From assembly GCA_024345305.1 (NCBI GenBank), contig BRON01000002.1, positions 3,038,001 to 3,102,000 of the forward strand: 64,000 nucleotides of DNA, in the 5' to 3' direction. The position numbers were made by a program, and so were the translations under genes. Shown here in pieces: positions 1 to 8,970 of the stretch (positions within the stretch are counted from its first letter, which is position 1; every line of letters starts with the position of its first letter). The DNA comes from Mrakia gelida. Lineage: Eukaryota > Basidiomycota > Tremellomycetes > Cystofilobasidiales > Mrakiaceae. The notes beneath the pieces are model-generated. The model did not search any database. It was not told the origin of the DNA and saw only the letters and a list, made by a program, of their open reading frames with translations.

Positions 1-2933
1 CGAGCTCATTCGGAAGCAAGGAAGGAGATCCTCAGAGGAAGCATCCCTTCCCCTCCTCGCTCAGACGACGGGAAGGACACCTCAGCAGGAGCAGGGGTAG
101 GAGGAGGGGAGAACTGGCAGTATCTGGCGGCGATGTGTGCGAGGTTGAAGGGTGTGCTGGAGGAGTATCAGTCGTTGCTGGTGTGGACGGAGGGGAGGGT
201 GTTGATCGGAGACGAAGGGTTCGTTGGTGAGGTCGAGGGCTTCGTTCCTCTCGCGACTTTGCTCGCTACCTTCGCTTCCTGGCACGCCACGATGGCTTCC
301 CTATCATCTCTAGTGGACACTCTTCAAGCTGGTCCAACTCTCACTCCATCCTCCGAACCGACACCAGCTCAACCACCCTCCAAGCCCTCCTCCTCCTCCT
401 CCTCCCAACCCATCCCCATCTGGCCTCCAGGTCCTCTCATCACCCTTCTCCACAACCATCACCTCAACTCCTACTCCAATCTCTCCACCATCTACCTCCA
501 CCTCTCCCACGCCGTTCAACTCACCTTCCTCTCCCAACTCCTCGTCTTCCTCCTTCACGGACTCCCTTGCTCCCTCGCGTACGACTCGGGACCCGACCCG
601 TTCGCGCTTCATCGGAGGGCCTACGCGCTCAGGGAGGGAGCTATGCCGGATGTGATAGGGAAGGAGGTCAGGGAGAGTGTGCTTTGGGTTGGGAGAGCGG
701 TGGCGGTGGTGAGGAGGGAAGGGAGGGAGCTGCCGAGGGACATGAGGGCGAAGTTAGAACGAGTCGTGAGAGGTGTTTGGATCGAGGACGAGAGGGAGTT
801 CAAGGAGGCTGTGGAACGTGTGAGAGGGGAGGTTGGAGAGTGAGTGACAACTTCCGAGCTTCGTTGAACTGTAGAGGAGGATCGAGCTGACCTTCGACGC
901 GTCTCGCTTCCAGGTGGCTCTGGAGGAACATCTTGACGAAGAAGGACGTGAAGCAGGCGATCGAGTCCTTGTGAGTCCCGAATCATCTGCTATACTCACC
1001 GACTCTATCCACTGAACATCTTCGTCTCGTTCTCCCTTTCTCCAGCGGCGACATCTTCCTTCACCGAGACGGAGAACTCGCTCTCGCGTTCGTTCGAGAA
1101 GTCGAAGACCTCAAGCTTTCCAAACTCGTTCGATCCAACCCATCCTCCTCATCTTCCATCATCCGCGAACAAGACATCAACCTCGCCCTCCTTCGAGCCT
1201 CGGTCGGAACCTCCTCTTCCACGAATCCAGCTCTCGAGCAACTTCGGTTCGTCCTCGAGAAAGGACCTCTTCGACCTTTCCTCCCTCCCGTCGCGATCAC
1301 GACCTCCCTCTCCGCCTCCACCTCATCCCTTCGCCCATCTCAACCTCGCTCCAGCGCTCTCCCTCCAACTTCAGCGGCCCTCAAGCTCTTCTCCTCCCAC
1401 CTCCTCGGAACACCTCTCGTCCTCACCTCGACGCTCTCTTGGCCGCTCGACCTCTTCCTCACCCCGCCAGCCCTCCTGGCCTACAGCTCGATCTTCGCTT
1501 ACCTCACGGCGCTGAGAAGGACGCACACGCGAGTGTTAGGATGCTGGTTGAGTTTGAGCGGAGCTCAGCGGACGAGGAGGAAGTGGACTGGTGTTGGAGA
1601 GGGAGGAGAGGACGGGAGGAAGCGAGTCGCGAGGATGGGTTGGGGAGTTGTGAGGTTGATGGTCTGGTTCTTGGATACGGTGATGGCTCACTTCCAGGTC
1701 CGTCGTCTATCTTCCCTCTCTACCTTCTCTCAACGCGTCTCGTCTGACCATCGTTTCTTGCTCCAGACGGACGTGATCGACGTCCAACATCGAGCTCTCC
1801 TCGCCAAACTCCAAAACGCGTCAACAACCTCCAGCATCCCCTCCTCCACCTCCAACCCTTCAGTCTACCCCAACCCACCCACCCTCCGAACACCCCATCA
1901 CCACCCAGGAGGATCCCAACGAGCTTCCTCTCCCGGTCCTTACTCCTCCGCACCAGCCTCGCCAACTCACACCCACGCGTCGACGATCCAACTTCAACCT
2001 CGTCCATCCTCTCGCTCCCAATCACCACTCTTCCAAACTTCATCCTCAACCTTCCCTCCAGCACCTCCGTCGACAACGCACTTCTCAGCATCGCAAACAG
2101 CTCGAACGTCGCCTCTCCCTCCTTCCTCCCCGACGACAGCCAACTCGCCTCAGATCCTCGACTTCCTCACCCTCAGGAGCCTGCACGCGAACTACCTCTC
2201 GGTCCTGCAGGAGGGTCTGCTGCTCAGCAATCCCGAGATGAGCCAGACGGTGAAGGACGTGCTGGATGTGTGCGAGAGGTTCGTGGGAGTGGTGGAGAGG
2301 TGGGGAGGAGATGTGCTTCCTGGGTTGTTGGAGGTCGAGGTCGAGCTGGACGGGGAGGGCGAGGGTGTGTTGGGAAGGGAGGTCGAGCGACGTGGGGAGG
2401 TGGTCAGGGAGATCAGGGATGTGAGTCTGCTCTCCTTTTGTGTCTCCTTCTCGTTGTTCGAATCTCGAACTGACCTTCTCCACCTCCCTCGTCGGCTCTT
2501 CCGCCCACAGACCCTCGAATCAAACCTCCAAACCTTCTTCTCCCTCCTCTCCCCTTCCTCCTCCTCCTCCTCCAACTCCAACAACCCCCTCAACGCCTCC
2601 ACCTCCACCCACGCAGACTCCTCCTTCGCAGCTCTCACCCTCGGAAACAACCCCAACGCGTCCTTCGCTCGCTCAAGACAACCGTCGTACAGCAACGCTA
2701 ACGGCAACGCTTCTTCTCGACGAGCAGCGAGTGGAGGAGGAGGACCGAAAGGAGGAAATGGAGCTGGGGGAGGGAACGGAAGTGCTGAAGACGCGGCGAG
2801 GGAGCTGGAGGCTGATGTTGCGTCGAGACGACATTTGGAGCAGCTGGCTTTGCGGTTGGATTACTTGGGGACCTGGTTTGGGGAGAGGAGAGTAGGTGGG
2901 AAGGGAGAGGAGGGGGAGGAGGAGGAGAATTGA
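1..2933 (+). CDS. TUBGCP4: Gamma-tubulin complex component 4 (GCP4/Spc97-98 family), 5' end outside window
   Basis: Part of the ring or small complex that binds gamma-tubulin and nucleates microtubules at the spindle pole body. Exons read as <1-839, 914-970, 1046-1697, 1767-2420 and 2511-2933. All join in phase, and the last two introns (69 and 90 nt) are multiples of three, so they look open if not removed. Family landmarks in order: VLEEYQSLL near the start, an LWRNIL stretch, GDIFLHRDGELALAF, WPLDLFLTP followed by FAYLTALRRTH, the FQTDVIDVQH segment across the third intron, and a C-terminal LEQLALRLDYLGTWFG that matches the ending of animal GCP4. Low-complexity Ser/Pro and Asn/Gly inserts lengthen the C-terminal half, a common trait in these yeasts. 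The reading frame is open at base 1, so the start codon lies upstream. GCP2 and GCP3 are less likely because the C-terminal LRLDY ending is GCP4-like. Confidence 0.88.
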
Positions 2934-3220
2934 TGGAATTCACGACTTGTTTGGGATGAGTCGAGAGCGAAAGGGAGAGACAAGACGGGATGGAGGTCGG
3001 CGACGACGTGTCGAGAAGGCGGACAATCATCGTTGTTTTTCGTCTCGAAGACTCTCTCTCAGAGTCATTCAGGCCAAAGACACACCTCCTTTCGGTCTCG
3101 AGGTCGTTGGTGGAGCTGAGAGAGCCGAAGTGAACTAAAGACGTCTCGCAGATGAGAAGCTCGACTCGTTCGAGCTGACACGGAAAACAACATCACGACC
3201 AGGCTTAGATAGCTACTAAA

Positions 3221-4278
3221 CTACCCAGCATCGTCCTCGATCAACAACCTCTCACTCCCATCCTCCGAAACGAAAACGAACAAAGGCAAGAGTCTCCTCT
3301 CCAACGACGACAATCCTCGAGCGACTCTCTTTCTGACGTCCTCTGAGAACTTCTCCTCCATCCTGTTGGCGTACTCTCCACTGATCCTAACCTCGATCCT
3401 TCCCACATCCTCCAGGAATCGCTCGCCCTTCTCCAATTTTGGTTCGAGGAAGAGCGTGAGGACGTAATCGACGTTTGGGCCGGGCGAGCGAGCAGGGACT
3501 TCGACGACAAGGGTTTCGAAGGACAGTGCCGAGCAGGAGAGCCTCATCCTACCATTGACGTCGACATCATACCAGATGCAGCCACGGAAGACGATCCTTT
3601 CGAGGTTCTCCCACGGTTGAGGATCGATCCCGAGGCGCTCAGCGAGGGGGAGGGTAAAGGTGTGGGAAGGAAACGAGGCGCCGCAGAGCGGATTCGATAT
3701 TCCATGGAAGACGAAGAAATTTGAGACGGGGAGTTGGGAGAGGATGTCCTTGAGAGGAGGGCAGTTACGTTTGTAGAGTCTGAGGCAGTCGAAGTAGAGG
3801 GTTGAGCAGAGAGGGAGGACGAGGGGGAGGACTTGGAAGGCTGGTCGAGAAGGGAGCGAAGAGAGGATTTGGTAGGTCAAGGAGCTGGAGAACTCTTGCA
3901 GATCCAAGGCGATGACGATAGGATGAACTGAACTGACCTTCCCATCGACCCTCCTCGTAGCGCTCTCCTCCTCCCAGCCTAAGCTCTCGAACGAACGACC
4001 CAACCTCGAGCCCTCTCCCCGTCTTCGTTCCCTTCACAAAAAGACCTCCATCACCGAACAACCTCTTCCAATGGATGGTGGCTGTTGACCTGCTCTCCAT
4101 TCCAGTGAGATCCACGATTCGGTAGAGGAGAGGGATACCGAGGTCGTTGAGAAGGTTGCAGGTTCGAAGGACGGCCGCTCGTTGGGGGAGATCGTGGAGT
4201 GTCGAGGAGGAGGAGTTTGAGGATCTCGAGGAGGACGTCCGAAGGAAGGGAGGTGAGGGTTCTTCGAGGGGTGACCAT
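3221..4278 (-). pseudogene. F-box-like family protein, copy A1, frameshifted
   Basis: Paralogue of the gene at 13290-14336. Exon 1 is 3938-4278 (ATG at 4276-4278), the intron is 3841-3937 and exon 2 is 3221-3840. The N-terminus has the F-box-like pattern SLPSDVLLEILKLLLLDTPR. After that the frame breaks at a run of five G on the plus strand (4184-4188), one base longer than the paralogue, and the expected sequence continues in the next frame (DLTGMESRSTATIHWKRLF). Exon 1 is therefore 341 nt where 340 nt would keep the phase of exon 2. Exon 2 is intact: LCSTLYFDC, then LAERLGIDPQPW, then the C-terminal family block with FLEDVGRIEVRISG and FVFVSEDGSERLL. F-box proteins usually recruit substrates to SCF ubiquitin ligases; that role is inferred only from the N-terminal pattern. 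A sequencing slip in the G run would make the gene intact. Confidence 0.72.
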
Positions 4279-4473
4279 GGCTTGAGTTGGAGTGGGGTAG
4301 AAAGAAGAAGGGAGGATGGGAGAAGAGGGAAGGGAAGGAGAAGATGGACGTCGAGCTCAAACTCGCGAGTTCGTCGAGCTCATCCTTCTTGTCCTCGAGC
4401 TGCTTCCTCCTCTTCTCGCATCTTTTCCCAGATTCACACCAAACCTCTTCCCAGATCCTCTCAAGACTCAACC

Positions 4474-5625
4474 ATGTCCACCAACGCGAGTTCTTACTCC
4501 TTTTTCTTCTTTCCTGCAGTTCTATACGAGTCGATTCCGTCGAGCTCACCTTCCCTCCCTCCTCCTCCCTTCCTTCCAGCTCTCCTCCCCCTCTTCGAAC
4601 ACTTCCAAGAAGCCCGTCCTCCTTCCTTGGGAGATGATCGGTCACATCGTCTCCTTCTGGGACCAACCCACGCTCGTCGCTCTCTCGCTCGTCTCGTTCG
4701 GATGCTGGGAACTTGCGGGACCGATCCTTTACCAGGACGTCGAGATCGTCGATCTTGATGGACTCGCCTCCCTCTTCTTCATCGTGAGTTCGAGTTTCTT
4801 GAACGTGGGGTGCTGTTTCTACAGCCGAAGTTACGAGTGATGGAACTTTCAGTAAGATAGGGACGCGAGCTCAGAGCTGACCCTCTCTTCATTCCGTCGC
4901 ATCTCAAGCACGTCGTCGCTTCCTCCTCTCGTCTTCGACCAGCGACCTCCCTCCTCTCCCAAATTCGAACCCTCGAGCTGGACATTCAAGAATGGGAGCA
5001 ATCCCGCGAACCCTTTTTCGTTCGTCCCAAGCTCGAAGAGGACGGAGGGGAACCAGACTTCCACCGAACCACGTCCATCCTCCCTCTTCGACTCTTCAGC
5101 TTCCTTCGCTCCTCCTCCCCTCTACCTCTTCGATCCTTCACTTTGCGCAGCAAACTCAGCAGCATCGACGATATGCTAGGCTTTCTCGCCATCCAACTCT
5201 TCCCCTACGTCAACCCCATCGAGTTCGTTCACCTCAGCCTCGATCCGCTCGAATGGACCGCCTGCACCCTTCACTTCCCTCTCCTCTTCCTCACCAGCTG
5301 GACACACCTCGAACGGTTCGTCGTCGCAGGGATGGACATCTTCGTCCTTCTCTCGCAGAACTCTGATCAAGGCCACCCGATCTACTCGTACTGGTCTCCT
5401 CCGCAAGGAAGAAGCCGGAGATCTCTCGACGTCGTCCTGGACTTCGCCTCCCATCCGAAATCAAGCTACGAGTGTTACGCAAGAGACGACATGGGCAGTC
5501 TGGATTTCGGTCTTCGATATCGAAGGTGGGAGAAGTCGAGCTCGAAACCGTACGACTTGAAGCTCAAGTTAAGGGTGGGAGGGACGAGGCGGATAGGGCG
5601 AAGAAGGAGGTGGAGGAGCAGTTGA
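4474..5625 (+). CDS. F-box-like family protein, copy A2 (GC-AG first intron)
   Basis: Divergently transcribed from copy A1. Exons 4474-4485 (only Met-Ser-Thr-Asn), 4580-4783 and 4909-5625. The first donor is GCGAGT at 4486, where the paralogue at 11.8-13.1 kb has GTGAGT; the acceptor, exon length (204 nt) and phase all match the paralogue, so a GC-AG intron is the best reading. Exon 2 carries an F-box-like motif, LPWEMIGHIVSFWDQPTLVAL, followed by LVSFGCWELAGPILYQDVEI. Exon 3 contains a conserved block FLAIQLFPYVNPIEFVHLSL, then YSYWSPPQGRSRRSLDVVLDF. Near the end (about 5575) a one-base shift into the next frame would give a tail more like the paralogue, ending at 5654, so the last 20 or so residues may be frameshifted. 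Predicted 310 residues. SCF adaptor role is inference. Confidence 0.62.
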
Positions 5626-5654
5626 AGAAGTCGGGGACTCTCGAGATAGTTTGA

Positions 5655-6091
5655 TACTTAGTTGGTCAACAACTACATACGAGTCTGGGACGATTTTGCT
5701 GAAGATTCAGTTGGATTGGCTCGTTCGGGACCGAGGCGACGAGGAAGACTGTGGACGCGTCGCAACCACGCAAATCGAGACGAAGAGAAGCAAGCTCCAT
5801 CGAATCAATCCCTCCAAGAGACCAACAAACAACAACCGCCGACTTCAAAAAGAGTAAAAGACCCCTTCCTTCGCAAGCAGCCTCCTCGACAAGCGAGAAC
5901 AAAAACGAAAAACAAAGAGAGAAGCAGGTTTCGACGCACGCGACGAAACTGCAGCAAAAGAACGAAAGAAAACGACCAGCCGCTAAGAAGAAAGAACGAA
6001 CAACGAACGCAAGCGGACGATCACAACAACAACGAATCAACGAAAGAACGGGTGGGTGTGGGTGGGTGTGGGAGGGAGGTGGGTGCGGGGT
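5655..6091. other. Convergent intergenic spacer
   Basis: Lies between the 3' ends of copy A2 (plus) and the secreted Gly/Asn-rich gene (minus). It is A-rich on the plus strand (for example around 5820-6030). The short open frames here have no recognisable motif or intron structure. Probably 3' UTRs. Confidence 0.6.
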
Positions 6092-6981
6092 TTAGCACGA
6101 CCCAGCGATAGCGGTTCCAGAATCCGCAGACCCTCCGTTGCCTCCGTTGTTGGAGCCGAAGTTGAGGAGGTTGAGGTTGATGAGGCTGCGAGGTCGCCAA
6201 AGAAAGGGAAGGGGATGGAGGGTGGTGAGTTTGGGGAGAGGGAGGGAGCAACGAAGGGAAGAGAGAGAGCAGGGCTTACCCATTTCCACCAGAGTTAGAA
6301 TCCCCTCCGTTGGCTGATCCTCCAGGTCCGGTGTAGGCTGATCCGCCGGCGCTGAGGAAAGGAGGAGGGGAAAGAGTCAGTTTGAGGAAAAGAGTGAGAG
6401 AACGAACGCGTCGAGTTGTTGTTGTTCGTCGTCGCGCGCGAGGGAGCAGTGAGAGAATGGGAGGAGGGAGCGACTCACCAGTTCCCGGTAGCTCCCGAAG
6501 CACCAGGGATGATTCCTCCTCCCAATCCACCGAGAGCGTTGCCCGAATCAGCGGATCCGCCGTCGCCGCCGTTGTTGGAATCGAGGGTGTTGAGGTCGAG
6601 GAGTCTGGGAGGGGGACGAGCGGAGAAGGGAGGTCAGTACGGATGAGAGAGTCGACTTCACTCGAATGGTCTTCGAAGCCGAGGAAGAAACCGAGGACGA
6701 AGCAATGAAGAGCAGAAGACCGAAAGAACGGAAAAGACGTAGACGTCGCGAACTCACCCTCCTCCCGCTCCACCAAGAAGGCCTCCGAACCCTCCGTATC
6801 CGAAGTTGTTGTTGTTGTCTCCAGAGTTGGAAGTCCCTCCGTTAGCGGATCCTCCGATCCCAGTGTACGCAGATCCGGCCTGAGGGTTGGGGTTCGGGAG
6901 AGGAGCCGCGTCGACGAGGGAGAGGGAAGTCGAGAGAGCGACGACGAGGACGAGGAGGGTTTTGTTGATGGTGGTGAACAT
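6092..6981 (-). CDS. Small secreted Gly/Asn-rich protein with two tandem modules
   Basis: Exons in coding order 6758-6981, 6479-6604, 6280-6351, 6092-6185; all phases agree; 171 residues. The N-terminus (MFTTINKTLLVLVVALSTS then LSLVDAAPLPNP) is a classic signal peptide with likely cleavage after DAA. The mature protein has two copies of one module: AYTGIGGSANGG..SNSG, then LLDLNTLDSNNGGDGGSADSG; and AYTGPGGSANGG..SNSG, then NLLNFGSNNGGNGGSADSG. It ends in AIAGSC, with a single Cys. No lysine-rich region or enzyme motif. Possibly a cell-wall or matrix protein, or a small secreted effector-like protein; function unknown. Long Gly/Ser-rich introns read partly open and could be mistaken for one continuous frame. 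Confidence 0.75.
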
Positions 6982-7605
6982 GGTTGTTGTTGGAAGGAGT
7001 GTGGGTAGGTCAAGTGGGAAGTGAAGTGGAAGGGGAAGGGGGAAGGGGCTGGAAGTGAAGGTGGAAAGGGGAAGCTGGTTGAGGAGGGGGAGAGGTTGTT
7101 GTGGTTGATGGAAAGGAAGAGAGAGAGAGGGAAGGACTTTATACTGAGATGGACTTGTGGGGACAGGGGTGTGGAGATGGGCGCCGTTCCGAGGTCAGGT
7201 GGGTTGGGAAGGAACAACAGAGAAGGAGAGCTAGAGAAGAGGGAGGAACGAGGTCAGTTTGATTCGGAATCGAAGAAAACGGGATGCGAGATGTTGTTGC
7301 TTGGTAGAGAAGAGTCTGGGCTTCTCTTGGAAGGAGTGGGGAGACGGAGGAGAATGTGGTTCTGGTGTGAAGGTTTTGAAAGGAGGGAGTGAAGGGAGAG
7401 AAGACCGCCGAACGAAACAAAACGACTCGACGCGTCGTCGTTCGCGAACAATCGTTCTCGAGCTCTCTTCGCGTCGCAAGAAGATCTGGGAGAGGTTCGA
7501 AAAAGATGTTATGTATCAGATCCTAGATTATCGCACCGTTGACATCTCACAACACTCCTTCTTCCGCTCGACAAGACGCGTCCCTCCTTCCGCCTCGTGT
7601 CGTTT
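6982..7605. other. Spacer between the secreted-protein gene promoter and the SEC66 3' end
   Basis: Holds the 5' region of the minus-strand secreted-protein gene and the 3' end of minus-strand SEC66. A CGACGCGTCG palindrome lies at 7428-7437. No supported coding exon. Confidence 0.6.
7138..7143 (-). promoter_or_regulatory. TATA-like element of the secreted Gly/Asn-rich gene
   Basis: TATAAA on the minus strand about 157 nt upstream of the ATG at 6981. It is the only clean TATA sequence I saw between this gene and SEC66, and fits a regulated, strongly expressed secreted-protein gene. Positional inference only. Confidence 0.45.
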
Positions 7606-8805
7606 CTACTTCTTGCCCTTCTTCTTCGGCGTCGACTGCAAGAACAAAACAAACCGAACCGGAGTCAGCTGTGACGTTCTCGAGACAGGAGGGATAAGTG
7701 AATATGGACCCACCTTTGCTGAACCCTGAGGTGAAAGCGATCGATTCGGGGAGGTAGGTCTCGACGAGGGCGAAGGCGAAGGGACGGGGATGTTGGATGG
7801 GAGGACGAGGGAGGCGGTCGTGAGGGGAGATCCTTTAGCGGGGGTGGAAGGGTTTGATATCGAGGCGGAGGTGGAAGGAGGGAGAAGCTTCTTGTCGCTG
7901 TTGTAGAGTTTGAACTGCTCGAGTCGAAGGGCTGGCAGGCGAAAGGAAAACAAGAACGAAACGAAGAGGTCAGCTCTCGCGCGTTTCTCCTTCCCTCCTC
8001 CTCCCTCATCTCCTCGTTCCTCCTCCCTCGAGCCCAAACGCATCGCAAAAGCACTCACCCTGATCCTTCGCGATCCTCGGAATCTCCTCCCTGAACTTAG
8101 AATCCGCCTGAACCATCACCATCTCCTGAGCTGTCTGGAAGATGCCAGGTCCCCAAGCAGCCGTGAAGGAGTTCGCCTCGTTCACTACGTCCAGCACCTC
8201 GGCTTCCAGCTCCTTCTCGGCCTTCGCGAACTTGACGAGGAGATCGTCTCCTATGGATCCCTTTTGGATAAGGTTGGTGAGAGCTGTCTTGTCTTCTCGA
8301 AGTTTGAGGATGCGTCGAACGTCCGCCATGGCTCGAAGGAGGAGGGCTGATTTGAGGAGGGATTCTGGTGGAGGAGGGGATTGTTGGAGGAGAGAGATGT
8401 AGGCGTCTCGGGTGGTGTGGGTTGGGAACCAGGGGAGGTCGATGGAGGCGGCTAGAGAAGCGATGGAAGCGATGAAAGGTCAGAAGGAGGAAGGGAGGGA
8501 GGAGGAGAGGTCGAAGGTGACGAGCTCGTTCTGAAAGAGTCGATGGGGCACTGACCTGCTTTTCTGCGTCTGTATACACTTGAGAAGATACCCAGTGCGG
8601 TCACCAGGACAACAACTAATCATCAAAAAGGAGCAGGAAGGGCGAGAAGGTCAGGAAAAGCGTCGAAGAGGAGGGAAGGAGTCGTGCCAGCTCACCGTAG
8701 GCTGAACGAGGAAAGAAGGGGTGAGGAAGGTCAGCTCGGGTCGAGGGAACGCGAAAGAAGGAGCGTCTACTTACCCAAAGGAGCGAGGAGATCTACGCTG
8801 ACCAT
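7606..8805 (-). CDS. SEC66: ER translocon subunit Sec66 (Sec71)
   Basis: Non-essential subunit of the Sec62/63 complex for post-translational import into the ER. Exons in coding order 8775-8805, 8696-8701, 8556-8615, 8059-8451, 7714-7931, 7606-7635; 245 residues, all phases agree. The second exon is 6 nt long (CCTACG) and supplies the Ala-Tyr junction of the membrane anchor: LLAPLAYVVVLVTALGIFSS followed by VYRRRKA. The core is strongly family-like: PWFPTHTTRDAYISLL, LLLRAMADVRRILKLREDK, LIQKGSIGDDL, KELEAEVLDVVNEAN, WGPGIFQTAQEM. The C-terminus is Ser/Pro-rich and ends in a basic KKKGKK. It lies head-to-head with PRP9, with 165 bp between the two ATGs. Loss of the 6-nt exon would keep the frame but remove two residues of the anchor. 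Confidence 0.92.
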
Positions 8806-8970
8806 ATCGAGCGGATTTGAAGTAGAGAAGGGGAAAAAGAAGGAGGAGGAGATGGATGTCAGGATCGAGAAAGCTCGAAACCAAAGCGAGCGACGTCGAG
8901 CTCGACCGATTTCATCAAGAGTCACCTTCAACTCCTCCCCCCTTCCTTTTCTCCGCTCCATCATCCTCGT

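Larger units (their letters stand above)
3221..5654. repeat. Left arm of an inverted duplication of a divergent F-box-like gene pair
   Basis: This block holds copy A1 (minus) and copy A2 (plus) facing away from each other. The same pair occurs in opposite overall orientation at 11837-14336. The two arms are clearly homologous over coding, intron and inter-gene sequence, for example the ATGGACGTCGAGCTCAA stretch between the genes, but they are diverged, so the duplication is not recent. Confidence 0.85.

Noticed and set aside
1533..2933. Single 466-codon plus-strand frame as a separate gene
   Set aside because: It is the tail of the GCP4 gene with two in-frame introns left in (69 and 90 nt); removing them restores the family sequence.
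6276..7217. Long minus-strand open frame (about 313 codons) over the secreted-protein gene
   Set aside because: It reads through introns of the Gly/Asn-rich gene in another frame. The spliced model with signal peptide and repeated modules explains the sequence better.
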